Shown here one piece after another: positions 35,461-47,460 of a stretch of 64,000 nucleotides of DNA (its first letter is position 1; each line of letters starts with the position of its first letter). The position numbers and the translations under genes are program-made. The stretch is from NCBI GenBank assembly GCA_022457155.1, contig JAJGOT010000133.1, positions 194,501 through 258,500 of the forward strand, written 5' to 3'. The notes under the pieces were generated by a model. That model saw only the letters and a program-made list of their open reading frames with translations. It searched no databases and was not told the DNA's origin. Source of the stretch: Cladopsammia gracilis. Lineage: Eukaryota > Cnidaria > Anthozoa > Scleractinia > Dendrophylliidae.

Positions 35461-37298
35461 TGAATAAGCTAAAGCAAAAAGTATCACAAATTGAAAAGCA
35501 GAAAAGGAAAATGCACTGGGACAAATTCCTAGTTTCAATGGGAAGCAATGACTACCTTAAGATAATAGAAGATCAGGTATATGAGCAAGTTTACAATCCG
35601 CCAGGGAATGGCAACTGCCAGTTTGCGGCTTTGACGTCTCAACTTAGTTCACTAGGAATCTCAAGGTCGCCAGAGACAATACCTGAAGAAATTATAACAT
35701 AATTATCTTGAAACACAGCCACTAGATGAAGATGGTTTTCCCCTGTATGAATGGCCAGATTACCTTGCCCACATGGCACAAGATCACACATATGGTGATC
35801 AGCTGACATTGTTTACCGCAGCTAAAAAAAAGCTAAAAATTGGTTTTGTTTGTTATTATTTCTTGATGCTTTGTGGTTACTCGCGAAGTGCAGTGTTCAA
35901 GGTTCGAACGTACATGTGTAGCCTCACCTTCCCCCCTCCCTCCCCCTTCCCCCCAGCAGGAACACTGGGAAACTAACACACTTTAAGAAAAGTGAAACAG
36001 GAAAACTCATTTATATATTTTTGAGAGCTTGGGCATTTGCACTGACTTGCTGATTATTTGAAGTCCTGGGTCAATCAGTTTTTACTTCCCAAGTTGTTTA
36101 AGTGTTCACTTTACTCTTGCAGTGCCTCGTTGCACATTAGGAGTAAATGAGTACTGCCACATTACCAGACAACATGCAGAGTTTTATTTGTGATAACGGC
36201 ATTCCAACCAGAGGAGTAACAGCGTATTTAGAGTGTGCAGAATTCCTCTGGCTTTTGTTTCAATTCATTATTTTTGTGATATGATGCTCTGTTTTCTTAA
36301 CTTAATGATAACTAATAAATTATGACTCCCTGTACATAGATTAATTCCTTGTGAAAACACTTACCCTACATGTATACTGTCAGTCAAAAATGTTATTTTT
36401 CTGGTTCATAATTTATAGATTGAGGACAGAACCAAGGATAACAAACAACCTGATGCTGTTGAAACAGAATCTAGTATATAGTAAGTTGACACAGTTATAA
36501 TGGGATTGATATTTGTGGTGGTTAGATACAGGAAATTCAACATCATTTTGATGAGTTTGTTGAATAAGCTGTTGTTTGTTGAATAAGTTGCAAGGTTACC
36601 CGTTACTAGGCAGGGATGACAACACTGATGAGGAGAAAAGGCAGGTTGTGAAGCAAGAGCGGTGGCTCTTCAAGGCTGTGGTCTGAGAAAGATTGCAGGA
36701 AACCGAAAGCTCTGAACCTGTGAAAAACCAGGGTGCCCAGCATTATGAGTTTTATGCAAAAACTTAGATTTCCTAGTTTCAATGGGAAGCAATGACTACC
36801 TTAAGATAATAGAAGATCAGGTATATGACACACATATGGTGATCAGCTGACATTGTTTACCGCAGCTAACCTCTATAACGTAAACATTGAAATTGTATCA
36901 TCCCTTGGTGCTGGTGCTGGTGCTGGCCATGTTTTTCATCCCACGTCAAGCATTCAATAACAACACTGTACCTTGGTCATTTCGCTGAAAACCATGGTGA
37001 ACACTACATCACTCTTAACAACATAACTCACGACGCAAATAATGATGACATACCCGTTGACAGCGTTGTCAATCAAGTACAAGAGAGACGTGGCAACGAA
37101 TTTGATGATGCCTACGATGTGCTCGCTGACAATGCTACCAATCAAGTCGAAACGATACGTGACGAGGAATATGATGATGATCATGTGCTCACCAATCAAG
37201 TTGAAAAGGCGAGTCTTAAGGAAGAACAAGAAGAAAATGATGATGATGATAACGATGAAATGCCCAATCAACTTCCAAATGAAAACTGGATAAAATAA
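35461..37298 (+). pseudogene. OTU-type cysteine protease gene of the Ginger element, rearranged
   Basis: The N-terminal half has the OTU catalytic block NPPGNGNCQFAAL (Asp replaced by Asn at the first position; Cys kept) at about 35598-35637. The C-terminal half, with YLGHFAENHGEHYITL and its catalytic His, is at about 36975-37020, followed by an acidic tail (EEQEENDDDDNDE). Between them a frameshift and about 0.95 kb of non-coding sequence are found, then a second, shortened copy of the first half at 36778-36870. OTU enzymes cut ubiquitin chains; in transposons their role is unknown. Confidence 0.75.
36778..36870 (+). repeat. Partial duplicate of the OTU gene with internal deletion
   Basis: CCTAGTTTCAATGGGAAGCA through CAGGTATATGA repeats 35527-35586, then jumps directly to CACACATATGGTGATCAGCT, matching 35788 on; about 200 bp including the catalytic Cys block is missing. 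Confidence 0.9.
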
Positions 37299-37984
37299 TA
37301 GACTTTGATTTAACTGAAACTGAATTGAGTGTTATTATTACTTAAAGTTCCCTTTGTCAGCTTGGTGATCACTTTAAGCGACTCGCAAGTCATTCTATCT
37401 GTCGGCTCCCAAGAATCAGTTACAGCCATCGCGACACTGCACGTAACGGCTGCTATAGCATGCGCAAGTTATGCAAAGAATGTGGTCCATGCAGCGGACT
37501 TGTATTGGCTCTTAAAGAGATAATAGCCAGTCCAAAATGGATTAATGCGTGGATCGAACTTCTGTTTACAGGAGTTGGAACTTGGATGTTCGTTACCAAT
37601 GTATGGTGGAAAAGTAAAAGGAAAAGTGACACTGAGTCAGTGTCAAAAAAGTTTAAGTTGCATTGTTTCGTTTAGATAAGGAATTAGAGAGATGTGTTTG
37701 CTCGTCAGACTCTCGTCAATTCGTTTTGTTTACATGCTGGTAGTAATCAGTTGTTTCCTATACGTAATTATAGTGATGTTGGCCCCTGTCGAATAAGACA
37801 AGCAAAATAAAGTTAAATTGTGACACATGCTGTTAGGCATTCATTTCATTGGGATCTGACTATTGAAGGTTACTTTGTAATCGGGATCCCCTGGATACAA
37901 TTTCGCCATCTTGCCTGTGTATGATAAGTGCAAAAGGTCAAACGTTAAATTTTATGTATTTATCACTGTGATTTCATGTTGAGC
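37299..37984. other. Ginger 3' non-coding region
   Basis: Short open frames with hydrophobic runs exist (for example 37460-37675) but I do not recognise them. Confidence 0.4.
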
Positions 37985-38102
37985 CAAACCGTTATGACAC
38001 TTCAGTGACACTTGTGACCTTTATTACATTTAGGACCCAACTTTATTACACTTAGGACCTTTATTACATTTAGGGACATTTATTTCATTTGAGGCCTCAA
38101 CA
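37985..38102. repeat. Ginger right terminal inverted repeat
   Basis: The inverted counterpart of 33129-33290, ending TTTGAGGCCTCAACA; the tandem TTATTACATTTAGGACC units match with a shorter length. Confidence 0.85.
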
Positions 38103-38106
38103 TCGC

Positions 38107-38192
38107 AAGGTTTCTCAGTTCAGAAAATTTCATTCGGTCCATTTTAGAAGGAAACACAAAAAATAATTTTTTTGTGTTTGTTTCCTTCTAAA
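38107..38192. promoter_or_regulatory. Palindromic divergent promoter of two Polinton genes
   Basis: The sequence between the ATG at 38142 (minus) and the ATG at 38193 (plus) is nearly symmetric: each start is preceded by TTCCTTCTAAA and, a little further, TTTTTTGTGTTT, so the two motifs share one AT-rich centre (AAATAATTTTTTT). Confidence 0.7.
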
Positions 38193-38788
38193 ATGAAAAT
38201 TCAAATTTATTCAAACGACATGGAGAAGAGAACCTTTGCTTCTCTTGCGGAGGCCGCAATAGAATATGAAATCAATGTAGGGTCTTATGCAGTCAAATAC
38301 AAAAATTCAAACGTTCAAAGACAAAAAGACAAAAAACCTTTTTCATTGAGCCGTTTCACCAACCAGAGATTGGGCCAAAAATCATCATCAATGGAAGCAA
38401 ATTTCGGTCGTTAGCAGAAGCAGCGAGATGCTTTGAGATATCTGAAGGCACAACAACCTATGCTCTCAAACACAACCATTCATTCATTTTGAGAAGAGCA
38501 GATGGAATGAGGTTGAATCTTGAAGCTGTGAATCTAGATCCACGAAGCAAGCAAATGATGTGCGTTCTAGATGTTCAAGGCGACAACAAACACTGGTTCT
38601 TCACAAGAAACAAAATTTAAGCATTTTTCAATATTCCCATCAAAGATATTCCAAAAAAGAGTGGGAAATTCAGGATCAATCATGAATAATATGAAATATT
38701 TTATCCAGATATTTTTGCTCTTTCTCAAGAAGAACTTCACGAATGGGCAGCCGGTTGTGAAGCTGAATTCGAACGCTCCTTCAAATAA
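38193..38788 (+). pseudogene. Polinton gene with two helix-turn-helix-like repeats
   Basis: The ATG at 38193 follows the motif TTCCTTCTAAA. Two similar repeats are visible: FASLAEAAIEYEINVGSYAV then KYKN (residues about 14-37), and FRSLAEAARCFEISEGTTTY then ALKHN. The pattern S-L-A-E-A-A-x-x-F-E-I-x-x-G resembles NUMOD-like or resolvase-type helix-turn-helix repeats, hinting at DNA binding. A frameshift separates the repeats near 38355, and a further stop at 38618 precedes a segment that would read on to 38788 (SQEELHEWAAGCEAEFER). I do not know a named family. Confidence 0.5.
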
Positions 38789-38865
38789 GTGCTTTTCCTG
38801 ACTTTTTTCTTTGATCGTTTCTTGAACGATTTGTTTGATCCGTTTTAAATCAATTTTTCCATTTT

Positions 38866-38886
38866 TTTGTGTTTCTCAATAAAATG
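38866..38886 (+). promoter_or_regulatory. Start-proximal motif of Polinton gene A
   Basis: TTTTTTTGTGTTTCTCAATAAAATG; the same TTTTTTGTGTTT core and AAAATG start as at 38160-38195 and 51229-51253. Confidence 0.65.
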
Positions 38887-38954
38887 ACAACCACAGAAGA
38901 ATTTGATACCCAAAACCTCACAGTTGACAAACCACTGGAAAAGTTGAAAATTTA

Positions 38955-39650
38955 CATTGTATGTAAATAACATGTAAATAACATGTAAAGATACTGTAAA
39001 TGATAATTTACATGCTAATTCCCCTTTTACATGTTATTGTCAAACCTGTAAATAACATGTAAATATTTTGAGTGAAACATGTAAATTCAAGAGAAGATCC
39101 TGTAAATAACATGTAAATCGAGAAAGGGAGCCTGTAAGTAACCCTGTAAATAACATGTAAATCGAAAGGGGTGGCTATCATGTAAATAACATGTAAATCG
39201 AAAAAAGGGGGCTATCCTGTAAATAACATGTAAATCGGAAAAGGGGGGCTATCCTGTAAATAACATGTAAATCGAAAAAGGGGGGCTATCCTGTAAATAA
39301 CATGTAAATCGAAAAAGGGGGGCTATCCTGTAAATAACATGTAAATCGAAAAAGGGGGGCTATCCTGTAAATAACATGTAAATCGAAAAAGGAACCCTGT
39401 AAGGAACCCTGTAAATAACATGTAAATCGAAAAAGGGGGGGCTATCATGTAAATAACATGTAAATCGAAAAAGGGGAGCTATCATGTAAATAACATGTAA
39501 ATCGAAAAAGGGGGCTATCCTGTAAATAACATGTAAATCGAAAAAGTGGGGCTATCCTGTAAATAACATGTAAATCGAAAAAGAAAGCCTGTAAGGAACC
39601 ATGTAAAAACATTAATCGAAAAGGGGGACTATCGTGTAAATAACATAAAT
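38955..39650. repeat. Left subterminal array of the CACTA element
   Basis: About 15 units of about 37 bp with TGTAAATAACATGTAAATCG followed by AAAAAGGGGGGCTATCC. The same unit forms the right array in inverted orientation. Confidence 0.95.
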
Positions 39651-40488
39651 AGAAAAATAGTATAGAAAAATAGATAAATATATTTTATTTATCAATGCTA
39701 TGTCAAACATTTTTGCAACACCATACCATAATTTCAGGACCTTACTGTTTAGACAAGTACAGCTGTTAGTCTAGCAATGCAACAGTCTCAATTTCTTTCG
39801 ATTTAGTGCTGATTCCTTATCACATAAAATATTTCATGCCACAAAAATGAATACAACTTTACAGTTTTAGATGGAATGTGCAAGGCATGTCAGTTTAAAT
39901 GCATACATGTTAATAGTAATCTTTTTTGAGGATGCCAACTTCACCACAGAGGGGTCCTCTAAAAGACTATAAGATGTCAATTTTCTTTCACTTGTTGAAA
40001 AAAAGATCATGAACATCTGTGGCCCTGGCCAAATGGAGAGACAAGTCGACATCGGTAATAAGTTACATCAATAACTTTCATTCAATTCGAATAAGCATAG
40101 ATTCTTGTGGAAGTTGATGCAAGTTTTTAATACCAGTTAATGAACCACAGTAAGTTATCGCAAGTTGCTGTCACTACTGTTTACCTTGGTTTGGGTGTAT
40201 GTGCGAGACTACATGTACATTGAAATGGTTTGTTTACAACTTGGAACAACTTGCATCTAGACATATACTTGCAGTCAGTTTGGCCAGGGCTTAAGTGGGT
40301 ATTTTTCTGCCTATGACTAAATAATATTAAGGCAAGTTTTAACAAGAATTTGTCAAAATCAGGGCTGGAAATAATTTTGGGACGTCCACCGGTCAAGATG
40401 ACCGGCCAAATAAATTTTAGCTCGGTCATATTTCATTTCTGGCCGGTCAAGTAAAGCGAATGTAATTAATTAAGTACACAATACGACA

Positions 40489-41470
40489 CCCCCCCCCCCC
40501 CCCCAGTGGTAAACGTCTGTGGTAGCTTACCGTAGCTTTACGGTAGTTTTACCAGCACTGTACGATAACGTTACGATGGCTTTGCGATAACTTTACGGTA
40601 AATTCGCTGATCGGTTTTTCAGGATAAATAAAGCATTTATTATTATTATTTGTTTACGGCAACTTTATGATATAACGTTACGGAAACTTTACGATAACGG
40701 CTTGGTAGCTTTGCGATAACTATACGGTAGCTTTTCATAACTATAATGTTACAGTAACCGTAACCGTTTACAATAACTTTACATTAGCTTTCATAACTAT
40801 ACGGTAGTTTTACGGGAACTTTGCGATAACGTTACAGTAACCGTAACCGTTTACGATAACTTTACAGTAGCTTTCATAAAAAACGTTACGGTACCTTTGC
40901 TATAACTTTACGGTAGTTTCACGGGGACGTTACGGTAAATCTAACGTTACGGCCGGTAGGCGCTTTGCGACAATTTTACGGTAGCTTTCGTAACGATACG
41001 GTAGTTTTACGGGAACTTTACGATAACGTTACAGTAACCGTAACCGTTTACGATAACTTTACAGTAGCTTTCATAACTGTAAGTAGTTTTACGGGAACTT
41101 TACAATAACGTTTCGGTACCTTTGCTATAACTTTACGGTAGTTTCGAGGGGAAATTACGGTTAATCTAACGTTACGGTAGCCGCTTTGCGATAATTTTAC
41201 GGTAGCTTTCGTAACTATAGGGTAGTTTTACGGGAACTTTACGATAACTTTACAGTAGCTTTCATAACTATACGGTAGTTTTACGGGAACTTTACAATAA
41301 CATTACGGTACCTTTGCTATAACTTTACGGTAGTTTCGAGGGAAAATTACGGTTAATCTAACGTTACGGTAGCCGAATTTGCGATACTTTTGCGGTAGCT
41401 TTACGGGTAACTTTAAGATAACTATAGGATAACTTTGCGATATTTCTTAAAGTCATAGTGCATGGTAAAC
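40489..41470. repeat. Degenerate ACGGTA/ACGATAAC array
   Basis: About 1 kb of short related words such as TTTACGATAACGTTACAGTAACCGTAACC, ACGGTAGTTTTACGGGAACTTT and GGTAGCTTTCATAACTATACGG, with a loose higher-order period of about 230 bp. It is bounded by two segments with GACCGGTCAA/GACCGGCC (about 40380-40450 and 41520-41605). Confidence 0.9.
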
Positions 41471-41609
41471 AACAGCTATTTTATTGTATTTCTAAAGTTT
41501 TGAAAGGATCAATATGGATGTGACCGGTCAACATGACCGGCAAGATGAACGTTTGACCGGTCAAAGCCCCAATCAGGCCGGACATTGTCCGTTGACCGGC
41601 CGTTATTTC

Positions 41610-44600
41610 CACCCCTGCAAAATATATTTCCATTTGTCATGTAAACACAATGGCTGCTGACTATGACAGTCTTTTGTCATAAAAACTGGCATTTCATGCC
41701 TATTATAACTATATAACTCAAATGCTATTTTAAGTAGAACCTATATGGCACAGTAACTGATCGCTTTTTAGAATTTTTTTGTTTGTTTGCATTGTTCCTT
41801 TCAAAGAGCTACATGTACACTGTGCAGTGTACATTGACTGCAGCTTTGGTATCTTTTTCTGCCAGAGCTTGGCCATGGGGATGCTCTTTCTCTTGAACCC
41901 TGCGGAACAAAACAAAAAACAGCTGCAGTGAGCAGACGTGTCTTGTAGTAGTATGCCTAAATACAGTCAAACCTCTATTAAGCGGTCACCCTTGGGGAAT
42001 AGCCAACTGACCGCTTGATAGAGAAGATTGCTTAAATGCGGTCAAGTTTGCAGTAAACATGGGGAGCAATTCCGGGCATTTGTTAAGTGACTGCTTAATA
42101 GAGGGTCGCTTAATAGAGACTGTAACTAAGGCAACTGCCCTTTGCGTCCAGTTATTTTTTATCAAAGAAAAGTGGGCAGCACACAGCAGCTGATCTTGCT
42201 TTACTAGACCAGTTTTATCTGATACATGTTAGTACAGACTTCATCAGAGATTTTGAACAAGATTATGTGTGGAACTTATTTTGTATACAACATTTACACT
42301 TCAACATTACATACAAGTAACACCGACAAGAATTAGAATTATTGTCATTTACAGTAGGTAAATAAGAGAGCAGGTCCAAGGTTTTTGTCTGTTGCTAGGG
42401 CAAAGTTAATTTAAAATTGATCAGCCAGGTTAATTTAGCATTTCTCCTTTAATTAATAGGCCAGGTACCTGCAGCCTATGAATATAATTATGCCAAAATG
42501 GCATTAAAGATCTGACAAAAATGCTTTCACTTGCTGAACTGAAGCTACAATCTGTAATCAGTATAAATGTGGTCACTCAAAGGTACTTGCATGATAACAT
42601 ACTGTTACCTGCAACTGGCCTGTGCATAAGATTTTACATCATGAAAAAACCTAGTGGAAACTTCTACTGAACTGAAGCTAAAATCTGTAATCAGTATAAA
42701 TGTGGTCACTCAAAGGTACTTGCATGATAACATACTGTCACCTGCAACTGGCCTGTGCATAAGATTTTACATTATGAAAAAACCTAGTGGAAACTACATG
42801 TAAAGCTCATTTTTAATAACAATTTAAAGGCCACAACATCCCAGTTATACATGTTAGTCCTGGGCTTATACAAATTTGTAAGAGTTTATTGAATGATAAG
42901 TACAAAATATTGTGATACAGTACTGTTCAATTGTTTCAGTCAGTTTATGTTCTTTATGTAACGAATTGTTGTGGAGATGTGGAAGCTTAATCCAGAAGGG
43001 GGTATTATTGGAAGAATTTTGTTGGCCTATTATTAACAGGGTGGGCTTATAACCAGGATTTTAAGTTAACAATAAACATGAGTATGGAAAATCCAGCGAC
43101 AAGTTATGGACTTTGGATCAAAGGTTTCTTATTAACACAGTGATCACAATCCAATTTCTCCAAAGAATATCAATAAAACACAGCCATGAGTTTCTGAGAA
43201 TGGGGAACTGATAAAAAAAAAATTCAGTCACCAAGGGACAATGAATAAAATGCTGGTCCCTGAATAAACACCAGGTTCAAATTTTTCTGGGTTAACAAGA
43301 CCAAGTTTTAAACAAAGACCAGGGACATTTAACTCAAAAAAATACACAATGTACGGTAAATTTAGGTGCAGTTTATCAGATTTGACCATGAATGTTTGGC
43401 AGGGTAAATTAATTGTGTCTACATCAAAAGAAAACAACACCAAATTATGTTATTCCATACAGTAGTCATGAACTAAAACACTGATTTTGAGATCAGACCT
43501 AAGGATCCCATTTGAATAATGTTTAGTGCTGCAGCAAAATATTAACACAATCATTGTACATGTAGGTGCCAATGTCAGTTACTTAGGTGCCTAATTGCTA
43601 CCAGGCTCCTGTTAGAAAGCAGCCTTATAATATTGTGTACATGGAAATATAACATATTCAATAATTATTCTCTCACCATAAAAAGCTCTCCTTGAATCTC
43701 TTTGAATGCCATTTCTAATAGGAGAAAAGAAATCAGAAATTACATGAAATTACACAATTACATATTGTATTCGAAATTGAGAAAATATGAAGCATACTTC
43801 CACATCACTGCTTTAACATTAAATATACTATCCTCAGAGTCACTTTTTAATATAACCAGTGAATAGATGGGTATATGGTTGATGTGAATAATATACATGA
43901 ACATAGCCAAACCCGCGATATAAAAGGGGGCTGGACTGTCCAACTCGTGCAAATCAGCAAAATCTATTGTTCTTGCTCATTTGCATTAGATTCGGCATGG
44001 GGCTTTGCCCTTTTATACCGCAGGTTCATGTTTAAGAATAAAAAGTGACTTGTAAATACAGTGTACAAAAGGAGATGCATTGCATGCATTGCAAGCAAAC
44101 TATATTATCAAAAGGCGGTGACCCGCAAGCAACTCATTTTACACAGATGCCATTGAGGTTGGAGGTCAGTTGGTCATAGCAGAAGAAATGTTAACCTTTT
44201 TATTGTGTTCACCTTAACAGAATATTTTCCATTTTGGGTTATGTTTACATTTTGCTTTAAGGCCGCTTAAATTCACAGAGGGGTCGAAACCCTTAATCGG
44301 CATTGCATGGTACATGTAGATGCTTGAAATCTCTTCAGATTCGTGGAATCAATAAACCTTCTTGCCATTTCAAAACAATGCCGGTTTATATTAGAAGAAA
44401 TATCCATGTATTTGCTTGCTTTGACTTATTGAATCTAACACTGGTTGTGTTGTTTTTAGTTCAAAATCAATCTTCACTTTTCTCGCAATTTTCTGAATTT
44501 TCTATGGTACAAGCATTAATCATTCAGAATTATTTCATTTTTTCCTGTGACGAACATAAAACTCTCATCAGAAGTCATTCACCTGAATTTTAACCAAAGC

Positions 44601-44760
44601 ATGCTGGACAGACGGTGATATCCTCCTTTCAGTTTCAAGACAGAACAATTTACAGCTCTTATATAAATTTTGCTTTTGTCTTGGTGCATATTCAAACTCT
44701 AAAATACTAAAAGCAACAATACAAATAATATTTGATATTTGATGGGCGATCAGTATCCAT
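41610..44760. other. Interior of the CACTA element, non-coding
   Basis: A tandem duplication of about 130 bp is at 42536-42797 (GAACTGAAGCTACAATCTGT and onward, twice). The stretch 41963-42125 has repeated AGCGGTCAC/TTAATAGAG words. No transposase-like frame was recognised. Confidence 0.6.
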
Positions 44761-44761
44761 A

Positions 44762-44958
44762 TATGATAAAAGGTGTTTATAAAAACATTGAAGCTGATCT
44801 AGATAAAGATTCTTAATTTAGTTTTAGCATATTACACTTGAACTGCATATTTTAGTTACTCTGATGAAGACCGCAGCTGCAGTCGAAAATTCAGTCTTTT
44901 AACAATATATAATTTTTATCTAGATCAGCTTCAATGTTTTTATAAACACCTTTTATCA
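44762..44958. mobile_element. MITE with about 46-bp inverted ends
   Basis: Ends TATGATAAAAGGTGTTTATA continuing through AACATTGAAGCTGATCTAGATAAA, matched inversely at about 44915-44958. Centre contains CGCAGCTGCAGTCG. No coding. Confidence 0.9.
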
Positions 44959-45808
44959 TAAATACAAATAATAATACAGTGTAAAGAAAATTTCTGTGAA
45001 CCCAAAATTACCTACAGTACACCACCATACATGTACAGTGTATAAGAAAAACACCCTCACCTCTCTATACAGTTACATGTACACCTGGTTATTTATTACT
45101 CAATAATGTGTTTCTTTTAACTGATTAGAATATTTGATTTCACTGACATTGGGAGTTTAAAAAGAATGATGCAATCCATTCACAATTACAGTGAATGAAC
45201 ATTATTTTTGAATAATGTGCAGAAAGAGGTGACCAATAATTTTTAACTTTAATACTCCATAGTACAGTGTTCAAGTCAATCCCACTCAAGACCAACAGGG
45301 TATTTTTATGAAAGGGTACTATCTAAGTGATCAACCAAGTTACAATCCTGGACGTTATAAAATTCAGACTGCAGATTGCAGACTGACATAAGTGCATATT
45401 ACATGTAGGTATCAAGTGCAGTCTGCTGACTGGGTACAAAATGCAGACTGACCAAAACTGTCACTTCATCCTAATTTATGACTTAATCTATCAAGTAATC
45501 TGCTGCAAAACTATCCTTCTAAGCCTTTAAGTAGATGTCTCATAGTTTCTTCTTTCTGACAGTATCCTATTTTCCACAATCACACAGGATACAACCTGTA
45601 ACTGTGAACATCTTCACATTTTTAATCTGTAATGTTATGAAAATGAATTGCATGGAGTACCTATCAGAGATAGGTACTTAGAGATAGCACACAGCTGCAC
45701 ATGGCTGTAGGCACTACAATAAATTATAGTTTTGGTCTTACAACTGTAATATACATGTATTAACTATTATAGCGCAAAAGCGCACCTGAATTTATTGCCT
45801 AATTCTTA

Positions 45809-46081
45809 GGGATGGACCATTAGAAAAGTGATGGGGGGGGGGGGGGGAAGCAAAAAAAAAAATTTCCCAGTAAATTATTACGGAAAAAAAAATTCCCACG
45901 CATCATCGCAAAAAAAAAAAATCTGCCCAAGGACAATTAAAAAATAAACTATTAAAAAAAATATTCCAGCCATCGAGTGAAAAAAAAAAAAAGAAGATTT
46001 CCACCTTAGGTGGACAAAAAAAAATTTTTTGCCTCTCCCAAAATCCCCCCTGCCCCCATCACTTTTCTAATGGTCCATCCC
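45809..46081. mobile_element. Harbinger-like MITE (273 bp)
   Basis: Inverted ends GGGATGGACCATTAGAAAAG then TGATGGGGG, flanked by TTA on each side (45806-45808, 46082-46084). A TTA/TWA duplication and G-rich ends fit PIF/Harbinger. The interior has G, C and A runs. Confidence 0.85.
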
Positions 46082-46084
46082 TTA

Positions 46085-47035
46085 GCCGATTTGGCCTATG
46101 GCCTTGTCAGCTAAAATTAGGCGATATATCACGTAAGCTTGAGCGCAGTAATAGTTTTATAATTCAACACATTGATAACAAAGCACAGTTTGAAGAAAAA
46201 ATATTGAGGCCAGTCCGTCATTTTTGCATTCTCTTGTCAAAATGCGAAAATTTACCTCCATTGTTGGATATACGTCATGTAGACACAGCATACATGAATA
46301 TAGATAACGTTTTTTACCATATTTAGGCAGTGTATCAATGTGTTGAATTATAAATTAATATAGTCAGAGTTTTATACTCAGTCTGGAGTCCAAAATCTAC
46401 ACAACATAGCATTTGAGGGCACAAATAAGCAACAAAACCAGTGAAATATGCCATATTATTGCACTTGTCTGACTATAGGATAGGGAAAACATTAAAATTT
46501 ATTCAAAAACTTATATTTGGGAATAGATGATTGTTGTATAATAGTACTAATAGGTAAACTATATAAAAAATAACATGCACATGTATAACAAACAATTTAA
46601 TCAGCAGAAAGTTGTGTAATGAGGCTGGGCATTTTAACTCGTCAGTTTTTATTTTTTCTCACCTTATTTGTAAAAATACAAAGCCGTATTACACAACTTT
46701 TCGCAGAATGACCTCTATTTATACTGACCAGTGACCAGTGATGATGATGATGATGATGACCAGTCACAATACAATCTGCATATTTAAGCTTAATTCATAC
46801 TTAATGTTGTTGTTTTGAAGACTTAATATTTCTCAGTTATACATGTAAGCTTACAAAACTGTATTTAAATGTACATTATAATATGACCGTACGGCCCCGC
46901 TGACGCAATCATACAGAAAATAGAATTGAAAGGTGACGTGAGCGGGGCTGGACGGGTTGACGTGAGCCGGTCCGCAAAAAGCCGTCCAGCCCCGCTCGAG
47001 TTCAAGAGTGACCTCGCAATAGTCATATTATAAAA
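46085..47035. other. Non-coding stretch with small inverted repeats
   Basis: Inverted pairs TATAATTCAACACATTGATA (about 46157) and TATCAATGTGTTGAATTATA (about 46331), and GCGGGGCTGGACGG / CCGTCCAGCCCCGC (46952-46996). No gene seen. Confidence 0.7.
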
Positions 47036-47039
47036 TACT

Positions 47040-47178
47040 TATTGACTGAGTTTGGTCGGGCTGGATGGGAAAATATTTGGCTCTCGGTCATGGCGCACGT
47101 ACCTCGCTGCGCTCGGTCCATACGCCATGACCTTGAGCCAATTATTTTCCCGTCTGGCCCTCCCACTCAGTCAATAGT
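47040..47178. mobile_element. Foldback element (139 bp)
   Basis: Inverted arms ATTGACTGAGTTTGGTCGGG and CCTCCCACTCAGTCAAT, with GGTCATGGCGCA and TACGCCATGACC nearer the centre. Confidence 0.75.
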
Positions 47179-47284
47179 ATTGGACAGTATTGGGCATTGG
47201 ACAGTTAGAAGCATTCAAGGCATTTCCAGGTAAAGGAGCTATTGCAGAATCCCTGGCCCACTTTCATCGACATAAATTTACTGC

Positions 47285-47460
47285 TACCATGGTCCCAAAG
47301 TGGTTGACTGTGAATTTTGGGCAAGTACTAAAATGAACTACTACTGCGGTCCGCGGTCCCGAAGTGTTTGACTGTGAGTTTAGCCAAGTCCTAAAATCGA
47401 CTGCTACCGCAGTCACGATCGAAGTGGTTGACTGTGAATTTGGGCAAGTATGCTCACCAT
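47285..47460. repeat. Three tandem units of about 60-70 bp
   Basis: GTGGTTGACTGTGAATTTTGGGCAAG and variants recur at about 47298, 47363 and 47425. No gene seen from here to 48495. Confidence 0.7.

Larger units (their letters stand above)
33129..38102 (+). mobile_element. Ginger1-type DNA transposon with OTU gene (4,974 bp)
   Basis: Both ends begin TGTTGARGCCTCAAATG and the element is flanked by direct copies of TCGC (33125-33128 and 38103-38106). Ginger1 elements are known for 4-bp duplications, TGTNR ends and an integrase like that of Gypsy/GIN genes, some with OTU or ULP1 proteases; all three marks are seen here. It carries a broken integrase (34061-35419) and an OTU-like gene (35461-37298). 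It lies inside a minus-strand Polinton gene. Confidence 0.85.
32892..38142 (-). pseudogene. SAP-like Polinton gene split by the Ginger transposon
   Basis: On the minus strand an ATG at 38142 opens a frame that reads MDRMKFSELRNLA up to the right end of the Ginger element and resumes at 33128 with RERGIQSRSKARRKNDLLRL. Leaving out the transposon and one TCGC copy keeps one frame, which shows the insertion broke this gene. Two similar motifs (F-S-E-L-R-N-L-A-R-E-R-G-I and M-P-E-M-R-A-Q-A-R-Q-M-G-L) resemble SAP helix-extension-helix DNA-binding repeats. The frame runs almost to the host exon at 32879, so the gene's end is probably lost. The upstream region shares the start motif with the divergent gene at 38193. 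Confidence 0.65.

Noticed and set aside
38955..39650. CRISPR-like regular repeats
   Set aside because: Spacers between TGTAAATAACATGTAAATCG are themselves repeated; it is a subterminal transposon array.
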